Shown piece after piece: positions 1-8,477 of a stretch of DNA of 64,000 nt. Both the position numbers and the translations under genes were made by a program. The notes below the pieces were generated by a model. That model did not search any database and was not told the DNA's origin. It saw only the letters and a program-made list of their open reading frames with translations. The number at the start of each line of letters is the position of its first letter. Position 1 is the first letter of the stretch. Source of the DNA: Marivirga arenosa (GTDB lineage: Bacteria > Bacteroidota > Bacteroidia > Cytophagales > Cyclobacteriaceae); contig NZ_CP129970.2 in assembly GCF_030503895.2 (NCBI RefSeq), positions 2,775,001 through 2,839,000 of the forward strand, written 5' to 3'.

Positions 1-740
1 CAGATATCAAGGTATTTAGAAGGAATGGTTGTTTCAAGATTAGGAATGGATTTTATATGGCCATTTAAACCCAATCCGTACAAGGCACATATTACCGCGT
101 CTGCAACATCTGTTTTTACTTTAGCCTCACCAAAATAATATTCAAACCCTTCTATATTTTGAAACTGGCTTTCCCTTAAAATCTTCTGATAAACATTAAA
201 TGCTAAACTACTTTTGATCTTTTTGCTCTTCAATAGTCCTGGATAAACCTCAATTGCATTTATAGAGCTGATTTTATCAAAGGGCAAAATAGATAAATCT
301 ATTCCTTTTGATTTTAATTCACCTAATAGGGTAATGGCAACGGTAGCATTGCTAGTTAAAAAACTAAAGGATGGACTTAATGGAGTTTTCCCAAATTCTT
401 TTTTAATAAATAAGTCAGTTTGCCTCCAAGCAATAGGATTTTCCTTTTGAGTTGGATTAGATTGAAAAATATTAATGGGATTACTTTTTATAATCTCTTG
501 AAATAATTTTGGAAACTGTAGGGGAGCATCAATTCCTAGTGTAATTTTATGTGTATCCGATTTTTCTGCTATAATTTTTTCAATTTCTTCTTTTATTGCA
601 TAAATAGTGAGTTTTTCAGCCATAGTAAGCCTTAATTCACCATTAAATGTTTCTAAAATACAAAGTCCATGATTTTTTCCACTCCAACCACCAACATCCC
701 AGCCAATGGATATTTCCTGATTTTTTAGTTCTTTTGTCAT
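1..740 (-). CDS. DUF429 family protein (3' end cut by window edge)
   Basis: The ATG start is at 740 and the frame stays open to base 1, so the first 246 residues are visible and the C-terminus lies outside the window. DUF429 proteins are predicted to have an RNase H-like fold and possible nuclease activity; their cellular role is not established. Acidic positions that fit such a fold are D15 (in IGWDVGGW), D71 (GIDAP), E164 (EVYPG) and D211/D214 (TDVADAVICAL, the usual C-terminal DUF429 signature). No signal peptide or membrane segment is seen, so it is probably cytoplasmic. It is divergent from plsC with only 22 bp between the start codons, so both promoters must overlap that gap or the neighbouring coding sequence. 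The family call rests on motif recognition only. Confidence 0.7.
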   Translation of the reverse strand, partial: MTKELKNQEISIGWDVGGWSGKNHGLCILETFNGELRLTMAEKLTIYAIKEEIEKIIAEKSDTHKITLGIDAPLQFPKLFQEIIKSNPINIFQSNPTQKENPIAWRQTDLFIKKEFGKTPLSPSFSFLTSNATVAITLLGELKSKGIDLSILPFDKISSINAIEVYPGLLKSKKIKSSLAFNVYQKILRESQFQNIEGFEYYFGEAKVKTDVADAVICALYGLGLNGHIKSIPNLETTIPSKYLDI

Positions 741-762
741 TTGCTAATTTTAGCCTTTACGC

Positions 763-1506
763 ATGCGAAACTTTTTCAAGAAAATATACACTTTTTGGTG
801 TGCAATTGTTTTTGTAGGATTATTCATAATCTTATTTCCTTTTTATTTGATTATAATTTTCAATAAAAATTGGCATCGTCATTGTATCGTTGTCAATAGA
901 ATTTGGGCGAATATCGCATTGTTTTTAGTAGGGATTAAAAAAGAATTTAAGGGAAAAGAATATATTGATGTAAAGCAGCAATATGTATATTGTGCAAATC
1001 ATTTTTCATTATTGGATATTGTAAGCTTTGGTTTTGCCCCTCAATCAGTAGTGTATGTAGGCAAAAGTTCTTTAGCTAAAATACCTTTATTCGGTTATAT
1101 GTTTAAGAAGCTGCATGTTACGGTAAATAGGGCAAGTAAAACGCATTCCTACAAAGCATTTCAATTAGCATTAAAAAAAATGGGAGAGGATCGATCCTTA
1201 GTGATGTTTCCTGAAGGTGGGATTTTGTCAAGGAAAATTCCTGAAATGGCTCGATTTAAAGATGGCGCGTTTAGAGCAGCAATTATAAAACAAATTCCAA
1301 TTGTACCTGTGACGCTTCCAGATAATTGGATAATTTTACCAGACGAAAAAATTCCATTGATTTCAAGAAGAAAAATGAGGATGGTTTATCATGAACCAAT
1401 TTCTACCGAGGGGCTCAATATGGAGGATGTACCAGCGTTAAAAGAAAAGGTTTTTGATATTATTTCTGAGGAATTAAAAACTCAAATTGAGTATGAGTAT
1501 CAATAA
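763..1506 (+). CDS. plsC: 1-acyl-sn-glycerol-3-phosphate acyltransferase (PlsC family)
   Basis: Predicted to transfer an acyl chain to lysophosphatidic acid to make phosphatidic acid at the inner face of the cytoplasmic membrane. A hydrophobic N-terminal segment (about residues 10-33) is followed by the HX4D catalytic motif (H80-D85, NHFSLLD), the FPEGG substrate motif around 149-153 and an IPIVPVTLP motif near 178-186. At 247 residues it has the usual family length. Its last codons overlap the start of gatC, suggesting co-transcription. A related lyso-lipid or ornithine-lipid acyltransferase cannot be excluded, because PlsC paralogues differ mainly in substrate. A second, longer acyltransferase lies at 58509-60194. 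Confidence 0.85.
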   Translation: MRNFFKKIYTFWCAIVFVGLFIILFPFYLIIIFNKNWHRHCIVVNRIWANIALFLVGIKKEFKGKEYIDVKQQYVYCANHFSLLDIVSFGFAPQSVVYVGKSSLAKIPLFGYMFKKLHVTVNRASKTHSYKAFQLALKKMGEDRSLVMFPEGGILSRKIPEMARFKDGAFRAAIIKQIPIVPVTLPDNWIILPDEKIPLISRRKMRMVYHEPISTEGLNMEDVPALKEKVFDIISEELKTQIEYEYQ

Positions 1507-1780
1507 AGAAACATTAGAGAAAATAGCACATTTAGCGAGATTAGAATTTGAGGAAGATTCAAAGGATAAAATGCTTGCTGACATGAATAATATGCTTTCT
1601 TTTGTAGAGAAACTTCAAGAGTTAGATACGGATAATGTGGAACCATTAGATTCTATGTCATTTGAAGTTAATCAAATGAGAGATGATGAAGTAAAAAATC
1701 AACTTTCTCATGAACAGGGATTAAAAAATGCTCCTAAAAAGGATGCTAACTATATTAGAGTACCAAAAGTAATTGAATAA
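1493..1780 (+). CDS. gatC: Asp-tRNA(Asn)/Glu-tRNA(Gln) amidotransferase subunit C
   Basis: GatC is the small scaffold subunit of the GatCAB amidotransferase, which converts misacylated Glu-tRNA(Gln) or Asp-tRNA(Asn). The 95-residue protein has the typical opening (SINKETLEKIAHLARLEF), the central helix with MLADMNNMLSFVEKL, the LDTDNVEPL turn and a C-terminal IRVPKVIE strand. A TTG at 1487 would add two residues, but the ATG at 1493 gives the usual GatC N-terminus and is chosen here. The start overlaps the plsC end by 14 bases. gatA and gatB are not in this window, which is common for Bacteroidota. Confidence 0.93.
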   Translation: MSINKETLEKIAHLARLEFEEDSKDKMLADMNNMLSFVEKLQELDTDNVEPLDSMSFEVNQMRDDEVKNQLSHEQGLKNAPKKDANYIRVPKVIE

Positions 1781-1787
1781 TTACCTT

Positions 1788-4700
1788 ATGAATAATATTA
1801 ATTTTTGGAAAAACTGGAGAAATAAATACAGGAGCATTTATCAGGTGCTCCTTTTTCTTTTTGTCATTACAATGGCTTTTAGTTTTTACTCTCAGGTGAA
1901 TAGCTATGATATAGCTTTTCCTAAAGAAGTGGTAAGAAAGACTCAAAGTATAGAATTGTCATTACAAAACGTACATAACTTTGTATTTGACTTAGCGGTT
2001 CCAGCCAGAAGTTATATAGTATTTCAATCTTTTTTATCATTAGGAAATGGCTTTCAAGTATCAGATACCTATTTATTAACAGCTATAATATTTTTAGCTT
2101 TTTCTATCCTAATGACCGCTTCAACATACCTAAGCAGATGGTGGTTTATTATTCTTCAATCAGTTTTTGTGATATGGATTATCACACTGAAAATACAATT
2201 CCTCGGATTGTTTGGTTTTGAAAATCAGTTATTTACTTTCGTTTTTGTAACTCTGATTTTAGCAGTGGGTTATTACTTTCATGCTTTTAATGAAGAAGCT
2301 AGTTTATTTAAAAGATGGTTATTTTTTGCAGTTTTATTAACTGCAATATTGATTTTGATTAATACAGCTTCAACCGTAGAAGCACCAATAGTATTTATTA
2401 CTCACCATGGTATTATAGTTCCTGTGATACTTGCTATCATTTTTATTTTCAATGTAGCTTATGATATAATTCTACATATTCTTTACTTGTTGGCAGCAAA
2501 GAAGAATCGAGATGGTAGTTCAAATTTAGTGCACTTCATCATCATTTCAATGCTCTATTTAATTTATGTAGGCTTAACATTTGCTAAAAATGATGGCTTG
2601 CTCAGTATTGAAATTATTTATTTGGATGAGTTCGTACTTCTAGGAATATCTGCAATACTAGGGATTTGGGGATTTAGAAAAAGAAGCGAATTAATTGAAA
2701 AGCAATTAATATTCAGGCCACTAGGTGGATATGTGTATTTAGCCATGGGAATTATGGCTTTTGCTGTCTTGATCTGGATTTTTAGAACTGGAAATGATCC
2801 CTTGATTGATACTTTTGAAGATATGATCATCTTCTCTCATATTGGATTTGGCGTTTTATTTTTCTTTTATGTCCTCTATAATTTTGTAGCATTACTAAAT
2901 TCTGGATTAGGAATATATCCTGTAGTATTCAGACCAGTTAATATTCCTTACAATTTGGTTAGAGCGGTTGGTTTTGGAATTGTTGCAGTGTTAATTTTAA
3001 GAGTTTCTTATTTACCTTACTATCAGGCAATATCAGGATATTATAATGGCCTTGCAGATTATTATGAATACATAGGAGAGGAGGAGAAAGCTCTCACTAC
3101 TTATAAAATTGCGAGACAATATGCGGTAACTTCTCACAAGCATAACTTTGAGATAGGTAAAAGTGAATATGAGAAGAAAAACTGGGCGGAAGCATCATCT
3201 TATTTTTCACAAGCAAATTATAAAAGACCGAGTGTTCAAGCTTATTTGAATAAAGTGCAAGCGCAGTTAAATGCAAATTTAATATTCGAGTCCTTATTTA
3301 CGTTAGAAGAGGCTCAAAAAGACTTTCCTGATAATGCATATTTGCATAACATGAGAGGCTTAGTTTACGAACGTCTTAATAAAACCGACTCCTCCTTTAT
3401 TTATTTTGATGCAGCAAATAGAGCTGCCTCAGATAGTGAAATTGAAGAAGTGTCTAGTGTAAATAGATTGGCTTTATTCACTAAAAAAGGTATTGACGAA
3501 GATTTACCTGAAACTGGTATTTTAAATGAAAAAAGTGTCCCGTATAAGGCTAATTACTTTGCTTTAGCAAATAGAAAGCGAAAGTATATTGACACTGTTG
3601 TACTTTCAGCTTCTGATATGCCTGAAGTTTTAACTTACAATGATTTTTCTTTAATTTTTAATCAATCCTTAAATAAAACGATCGAAAATAAACCATTCAG
3701 TTCTGATTCAATCAACTGGTTGATTAGTAAAGCTGAGAATAAGGATTTCGCAAAATCTTTAAAATATGTTTCCTCAGCTCGTTTAAATTATTCTGGTCAA
3801 ATAAATGATGCTTATAGTTACATTTATGAACTAGAAAATGAAAACATTGCCGATGCCGGCTTTTATTATTTACTTCATGGATTATGGTATTTAGATCAAA
3901 AGGCTTACAGTGAAGCAGAAAATCATTTTGCTAAAGCAGCAGATTTAAAAATGAGTAAAGCCAATACGTATAGAACAATAGCTTTAATTTTGAATCAACA
4001 ACTATTTGAAGCGGCTCAATTGTATCAAAAACAAGTAAATGCGGAGTCTATTTCTGATGATTTATTAGATAATGATCCACTTTATCAAATGCTATTGGGA
4101 AATGTAGACCAATTACCTGACAGTTTTAAATACTTGTGGTTGAAAACTAATACTTCATTACAACAAGAATCAATTGATTCAATTAAAAATAGCTTAACTA
4201 ATTCTCCATTCTTATCCTTATTACGTTTAAATGAAGCTGAATCTCATATCAAAAATGCTCGATTCAAGCAAGCTAAGGATATATTGCAGAATTTGAATAT
4301 ACCAATTAGTGAAGAAGGCTTATCGATATATAAAAATAACTTAATCGCACTTTTAGTTACTTTTACTGATGATGAGAGTTTGGTTAATCAAGTAAAGGAG
4401 TCTAAATTACAAGTTTATCCTTATAACTATAAATTAGTGTGGGAAGCTTATAAATTGAAAAATACTAATGATAGAAAATCATTAGATAAAGTGATGAATA
4501 AGCTAGGACATGAGAATGCATTTTTTGAGTCCGCAGTTATTTTGAGTACTAAGTATTTTAATAAACAGGAGAAATTAGAAAAAGCTTATGAAATTTTAGT
4601 AGAAGCTAGCCGTTTGAATTCAGGGAATAGTAATATTTTAAAATTATATGCTTTACAAGCACTTCAATTAAATTTGAGTTCTTATGCTGAAGATTCTTAT

Positions 4701-4796
4701 GAAGAACTAGCAACCATGTTAAGTACTGACGAATGGGAGAATTTTTCTTCTCAATACGATTCAATTAAAAATAAAATGGAACAAATGCCGTGGTAA
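1788..4796 (+). CDS. Very large polytopic membrane protein with C-terminal TPR repeats
   Basis: I do not recognise a named family. The first 410 or so residues hold about ten hydrophobic segments. The remaining 580 or so residues are soluble and rich in helical TPR-like repeats (for example YYEYIGEEEKALTTYKIA, then AEASSYFSQANYKRP and AEDSYEELA). The TPR part is probably a protein-interaction platform attached to the membrane. An ATG at 1788 is preferred over an in-frame TTG at 1773 that lies inside gatC. It starts 7 bp after gatC, so it may belong to the same transcript. No enzymatic motif is visible. Its architecture suggests an envelope assembly or sensing role, but this is inference. Confidence 0.75.
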   Translation: MNNINFWKNWRNKYRSIYQVLLFLFVITMAFSFYSQVNSYDIAFPKEVVRKTQSIELSLQNVHNFVFDLAVPARSYIVFQSFLSLGNGFQVSDTYLLTAIIFLAFSILMTASTYLSRWWFIILQSVFVIWIITLKIQFLGLFGFENQLFTFVFVTLILAVGYYFHAFNEEASLFKRWLFFAVLLTAILILINTASTVEAPIVFITHHGIIVPVILAIIFIFNVAYDIILHILYLLAAKKNRDGSSNLVHFIIISMLYLIYVGLTFAKNDGLLSIEIIYLDEFVLLGISAILGIWGFRKRSELIEKQLIFRPLGGYVYLAMGIMAFAVLIWIFRTGNDPLIDTFEDMIIFSHIGFGVLFFFYVLYNFVALLNSGLGIYPVVFRPVNIPYNLVRAVGFGIVAVLILRVSYLPYYQAISGYYNGLADYYEYIGEEEKALTTYKIARQYAVTSHKHNFEIGKSEYEKKNWAEASSYFSQANYKRPSVQAYLNKVQAQLNANLIFESLFTLEEAQKDFPDNAYLHNMRGLVYERLNKTDSSFIYFDAANRAASDSEIEEVSSVNRLALFTKKGIDEDLPETGILNEKSVPYKANYFALANRKRKYIDTVVLSASDMPEVLTYNDFSLIFNQSLNKTIENKPFSSDSINWLISKAENKDFAKSLKYVSSARLNYSGQINDAYSYIYELENENIADAGFYYLLHGLWYLDQKAYSEAENHFAKAADLKMSKANTYRTIALILNQQLFEAAQLYQKQVNAESISDDLLDNDPLYQMLLGNVDQLPDSFKYLWLKTNTSLQQESIDSIKNSLTNSPFLSLLRLNEAESHIKNARFKQAKDILQNLNIPISEEGLSIYKNNLIALLVTFTDDESLVNQVKESKLQVYPYNYKLVWEAYKLKNTNDRKSLDKVMNKLGHENAFFESAVILSTKYFNKQEKLEKAYEILVEASRLNSGNSNILKLYALQALQLNLSSYAEDSYEELATMLSTDEWENFSSQYDSIKNKMEQMPW

Positions 4797-4879
4797 AATT
4801 CCGTTCATCAAATTTAATTTGAGGAATTGATGCTTCTGTCATAAATTTCACTAAATAACTATCAATTAATTTAAAATAA

Positions 4880-5599
4880 ATGGGACAAGCCGTTATAAAA
4901 ACACAAGATATTGCAAAGATCTACAGAATGGGGACTGAAACTGTGGAGGCTTTAAAATCTGTATCTATCAATATCGAAAAGGGAGAATATGTGGCATTCA
5001 TGGGACCTTCCGGATCAGGAAAATCTACACTAATGAATATCATTGGCTGCTTAGATACTCCTACAAGAGGAAAATATGAATTGGCAGGTCAAGATGTAAG
5101 TGAAACTTCCGAAAATGATTTAGCAGAAATTCGGAATAAGGAAATCGGCTTTGTTTTTCAAACTTTTAATTTATTACCAAGACAATCATCATTAGAAAAT
5201 GTAGCGCTGCCTTTAGTATATGCGGGTTATAGCAAGTCTGAAAGAGAAGAAAGAGCATTAGAGGTTTTAGGAAGTGTTGGCTTAGCTGAAAGAGCGTATC
5301 ACAAACCCAATGAGTTATCGGGTGGTCAGAGACAGCGTGTAGCTATTGCAAGAGCCCTTGTAAACAATCCTAGTATCATTCTTGCAGATGAACCAACAGG
5401 AAACTTAGATACCAAAACATCTTATGAAATCATGGAATTATTTCAATTATTACATGATCAGGGCAACACAATTGTGATGGTAACGCATGAGGATGATATT
5501 GCTCAATACGCTCATAGAATTATCAGAATGCGTGATGGATTAGTTGAAAGTGATAATGTTAATGATAACATCACGAGAGTTGGAACACAGGCGGTTTAA
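4880..5599 (+). CDS. ABC transporter ATP-binding protein, LolD/MacB type
   Basis: A stand-alone nucleotide-binding subunit of the LolD/MacB/FtsE-like class, whose members power mechanotransmission or lipoprotein-release transporters at the inner membrane. All core motifs are intact: Walker [10 protein letters not shown] at 42-50, Q-loop in VFQTFNLLP near 94, signature LSGGQ at 146-150, Walker B IILADE ending at D170-E171, and the H-loop in VMVTHEDD. No cognate FtsX/MacB-type permease is adjacent, so the partner must be elsewhere. It sits between the TPR membrane protein and the response regulator. Exact substrate cannot be read from the ATPase alone. Confidence 0.88.
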   Translation: MGQAVIKTQDIAKIYRMGTETVEALKSVSINIEKGEYVAFMGPSGSGKSTLMNIIGCLDTPTRGKYELAGQDVSETSENDLAEIRNKEIGFVFQTFNLLPRQSSLENVALPLVYAGYSKSEREERALEVLGSVGLAERAYHKPNELSGGQRQRVAIARALVNNPSIILADEPTGNLDTKTSYEIMELFQLLHDQGNTIVMVTHEDDIAQYAHRIIRMRDGLVESDNVNDNITRVGTQAV

Positions 5600-5649
5600 A
5601 TTCTACTTTTTACAATTCTTATTTTACTTATAATCAAGGATTCATTATT

Positions 5650-5675
5650 GGATAGTTGAAATCATTCAATTATCC
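5650..5675 (+). terminator. Possible terminator hairpin after the ABC ATPase gene
   Basis: A 10-bp inverted repeat (GGATAGTTGA / TCAATTATCC, one G-U pair, 6-base loop) lies between the ATPase gene and the response regulator. It lacks a clean T-run, so termination is uncertain. Confidence 0.35.
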
Positions 5676-5723
5676 TTATTATTGCACAATTCTAATTAAG
5701 ATTGCTTAATTTTAATATTGATT

Positions 5724-6374
5724 ATGACTGAGATATCTTACCCAATAAAAATATTGATTGCGGATGATCACGAAATACTAGCCAGTGGTATGTCATCAAT
5801 ATTATCTGCAAAAGAGGAGTTGTCAATAGTTGGAACGGTTTCAAATGGAAAGGAAGTATTAGATTTTCTTGCTAAAAATCCTGTTGATGTAGTCATCATG
5901 GATTTAAATATGCCTGTCTTAAATGGTATTGAAGCTACTGAAGAAATTAAGAAAAAATTTCCTGAAACTAAAATATTGATCCTTTCCATGTTTGATAGAG
6001 AAGGATATATTCAAAATGCACTAGATGTTGGAGTGGACGGTTATGTTCTCAAAAATGTTAGTGAAACAGAAATATTATCGGCTGTAAAACGATTAATGGA
6101 AGGGAAGACCTATTTTTCTCAGGATGTAATGGCAAAAATGGCCATGAAAATGAGAGTATATGGAGAATCTGATGGTGGTGTTAAATTAACCGATACAGAA
6201 CGAAAAATATTGCAACTGCTCAGTGAAGGAGATACATCCGGTGAAATTTCAGATAAACTTGACCTTTCTCCCAATACTATTACTTCTTATAGAAAATTAT
6301 TACTTCAAAAATTTGAAGCTAAGAACGTTTCTCATATGGTGAAAATGGCGTATGAGAAAGGTTATTTAGGCTAA
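5724..6374 (+). CDS. NarL/FixJ-family response regulator
   Basis: A two-domain transcription factor. The receiver domain shows the acidic pair D14-D15, the phosphoacceptor D60 (VVIMDLNMPV) and the conserved K110 (GYVLKN). The C-terminal LuxR-type helix-turn-helix covers about 155-216 (LTDTERKILQLLSEG through NTITSYRKLLL). The ATG at 5724 is preferred to a TTG at 5718. Regulators of this class work with HisKA_3 histidine kinases. A kinase of exactly that type lies 2.1 kb downstream on the opposite strand (8478-10286), a plausible but unproven partner. The gene ends 10 bp before lpxB and could be co-transcribed with it. Confidence 0.92.
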   Translation: MTEISYPIKILIADDHEILASGMSSILSAKEELSIVGTVSNGKEVLDFLAKNPVDVVIMDLNMPVLNGIEATEEIKKKFPETKILILSMFDREGYIQNALDVGVDGYVLKNVSETEILSAVKRLMEGKTYFSQDVMAKMAMKMRVYGESDGGVKLTDTERKILQLLSEGDTSGEISDKLDLSPNTITSYRKLLLQKFEAKNVSHMVKMAYEKGYLG

Positions 6375-6384
6375 ATCTAGAATT

Positions 6385-7491
6385 ATGAAGTATTACATAA
6401 TAGCAGGGGAGCGGTCTGGAGATTTACATGGAGGAAACTTAATTCAAGCCCTCAAATCAATTGATACTAATTCTGACGTTCGTTGCTGGGGCGGAGATAA
6501 AATGCAAAAAGCTGGAGGGGATTTAGTAGTCCATTATAAAGAAATGGCCTATATGGGTTTCTGGGAGGTACTTAAAAATTATGGTAAAATCAGTAAGAAA
6601 ATTCAATTCTGTAAAAAGGATTTGCTGGATTATAAACCAGATGCCTTAATTCTTATTGATTATGCTGGCTTTAATATGCGAATTGCCAAATTTGCCAAAG
6701 AAAATAATATTGCGGTTCATTATTATATTTCCCCAAAAATATGGGCCTGGAATCAAAAAAGAGCTTTTAACATTAAGCGCAATGTTGACCATATGTACGT
6801 AATTCTTCCTTTCGAAAAGGAATTTTACAAACGTTTTCATTTTGATGTTGATTATGTAGGCAATCCTCTTTTAGATGCTATTAGAGCTTTTGAGCCCAAT
6901 CCTGAGTTTAAATATAGAAATAAGGAAGTGATAGCAGTTTTACCAGGTAGCAGAGAGCAGGAGGTTTTACATATGCTTGCTAACCTTAAGGAGGTCACAA
7001 AAAAATTCCCTAAAGAGCAATTTGTAATTGCTGGTGTTAATAATCTGGATTCAGAATTATATGGAAATGTAGAAAATGAAGCAAACATTGATATATTATT
7101 TGAACAAACCTATGACTTATTAAGTCATGCAAAAGCTGCGATTGTGACATCTGGTACCGCAACTCTTGAAACTGCTTTATTTAAAGTGCCTCAAGTAGTC
7201 GTTTATAAAGCAGGTAAGATCTCCTTTGCAATTGCGAAGAGAGTAGTTAAAGTAAAGTTTATATCTCTGGTAAACCTTATCATGGGTAAGGAGGTAGTTA
7301 AAGAGTTAATTCAGGAGGATTTTACGGTAGAAAAAATTGCAAATGAATTACAAATGATATTACCTCAAGGTGAAAAATTTAAAAAACAAAAAACTGAATA
7401 TGAAGAACTGAGAAGTATTCTAGGTTCTGAAAATACTTCTCAGAATACAGCTGAGTTAATCATTAAAAATATCCAGCAAGATTCTTTATAA
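6385..7491 (+). CDS. lpxB: Lipid-A-disaccharide synthase
   Basis: Condenses UDP-2,3-diacylglucosamine with lipid X to form the lipid A disaccharide, at the cytoplasmic face of the inner membrane (GT19). The N-terminal GERSGDLHG (residues 8-16) is the LpxB signature; YISPKIWAWNQ near 112-122 and the C-terminal VTSGTATLETALF nucleotide-sugar motif are also present. The 368-residue length is normal. It confirms an LPS-bearing outer membrane. Its stop overlaps that of the convergent fmt gene by six bases, so no terminator fits between them. Confidence 0.95.
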   Translation: MKYYIIAGERSGDLHGGNLIQALKSIDTNSDVRCWGGDKMQKAGGDLVVHYKEMAYMGFWEVLKNYGKISKKIQFCKKDLLDYKPDALILIDYAGFNMRIAKFAKENNIAVHYYISPKIWAWNQKRAFNIKRNVDHMYVILPFEKEFYKRFHFDVDYVGNPLLDAIRAFEPNPEFKYRNKEVIAVLPGSREQEVLHMLANLKEVTKKFPKEQFVIAGVNNLDSELYGNVENEANIDILFEQTYDLLSHAKAAIVTSGTATLETALFKVPQVVVYKAGKISFAIAKRVVKVKFISLVNLIMGKEVVKELIQEDFTVEKIANELQMILPQGEKFKKQKTEYEELRSILGSENTSQNTAELIIKNIQQDSL

Positions 7492-8403
7492 TTTATTTCC
7501 TCTGAAAAAATCAGCGGTTGGCATCTTCTTTTTACCTTCAGGTTGAATATTCTCTAATGAAATAATACCAGGATTGCATTGAATATGTAAATAGCTTTTA
7601 TGATCGCTTATAATTTCTCCAATATTTCCCGTCTTATTTTTATCAACTATTGAAGAGGAATGAATTTTATATTTTTTATCATTTATAATTGCCCATGCAC
7701 TAGGAAAAGGATTTAATCCCCGGATGTAGTTGTAGAGTTTTTCTGCAGGCTGATCCCATTTCAATTCAGTATTTTCTTTGAATAATTTAGGAGCATGCTT
7801 CAATTTTTGATTCTCATCTTGCGGAGTAAGCGCATAATCATCATTTTCGATAGCTTGAACCGTTTTTAATACTAGATCAGCTCCCTTTTTCATAAGTCTT
7901 TCGTAAACTTCTCCCGTGGTATCCACATCTGAAATAGATTCTTTTTCTTGCATAATTATGCTCCCTGTATCTATTTCATGTTTTAAAAAGAATGTAGTTA
8001 AACCAGTTTCTTTTTCTCCATTCATAACCGCCCAATGGATAGGAGCTGCTCCTCTATATTGTGGCAGGAGGGATGCATGTAAATTAAATGTACCAATTTC
8101 AGGCATTGACCATACCGCTTCTGGAAGCATCCTAAAAGCAACTACTACTTGTAGATTAGCATTCAAGTCTTTAAGTTCTTTTTGAAAGTTCGGGTCTTTT
8201 AAATTGGTCGGCTGTAATATTTTTAAACCTACAGACTGTGCATATTCCTTCACTGGAGAAATTGACATTTTTTGACCTCTACCTTTAGGCTTATCTGGAG
8301 CAGTAATTACTGCTGCTATATCATATTTATTTTCAACTAATATTTTTAATGAAGGTACCGCAAAATCAGGAGTACCCATATATACAATTCTTAATTTATT
8401 CAT
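7486..8403 (-). CDS. fmt: Methionyl-tRNA formyltransferase
   Basis: Formylates initiator Met-tRNA using 10-formyl-tetrahydrofolate. The catalytic triad is intact: N107 and H109 in FNLHASLLP and D145 in HEIDTG, together with the SLLPQYRGAAPI loop. The N-terminal MGTPDFAVPSL is diagnostic and the 305-residue length is normal. A TATCTTTG element sits only 5 bp upstream of the ATG, so the mRNA may be leaderless or nearly so. No def gene is next to it, unlike in many other bacteria. Confidence 0.96.
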   Translation of the reverse strand: MNKLRIVYMGTPDFAVPSLKILVENKYDIAAVITAPDKPKGRGQKMSISPVKEYAQSVGLKILQPTNLKDPNFQKELKDLNANLQVVVAFRMLPEAVWSMPEIGTFNLHASLLPQYRGAAPIHWAVMNGEKETGLTTFFLKHEIDTGSIIMQEKESISDVDTTGEVYERLMKKGADLVLKTVQAIENDDYALTPQDENQKLKHAPKLFKENTELKWDQPAEKLYNYIRGLNPFPSAWAIINDKKYKIHSSSIVDKNKTGNIGEIISDHKSYLHIQCNPGIISLENIQPEGKKKMPTADFFRGNKL

Positions 8404-8407
8404 ATCA

Positions 8408-8415
8408 CAAAGATA
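8408..8415 (-). promoter_or_regulatory. Bacteroidota -7 promoter element of fmt
   Basis: On the minus strand this reads TATCTTTG, matching the TAnnTTTG -7 consensus. No good TTTG -33 box is seen at the expected distance. The start codon is five bases downstream, which predicts a very short or absent leader. Confidence 0.55.
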
Positions 8416-8477
8416 GGAATGTAGATATGAATTATTAAGAGGAACTAGTGATTAAGTTAAAATTGGAGGAGTTAATT

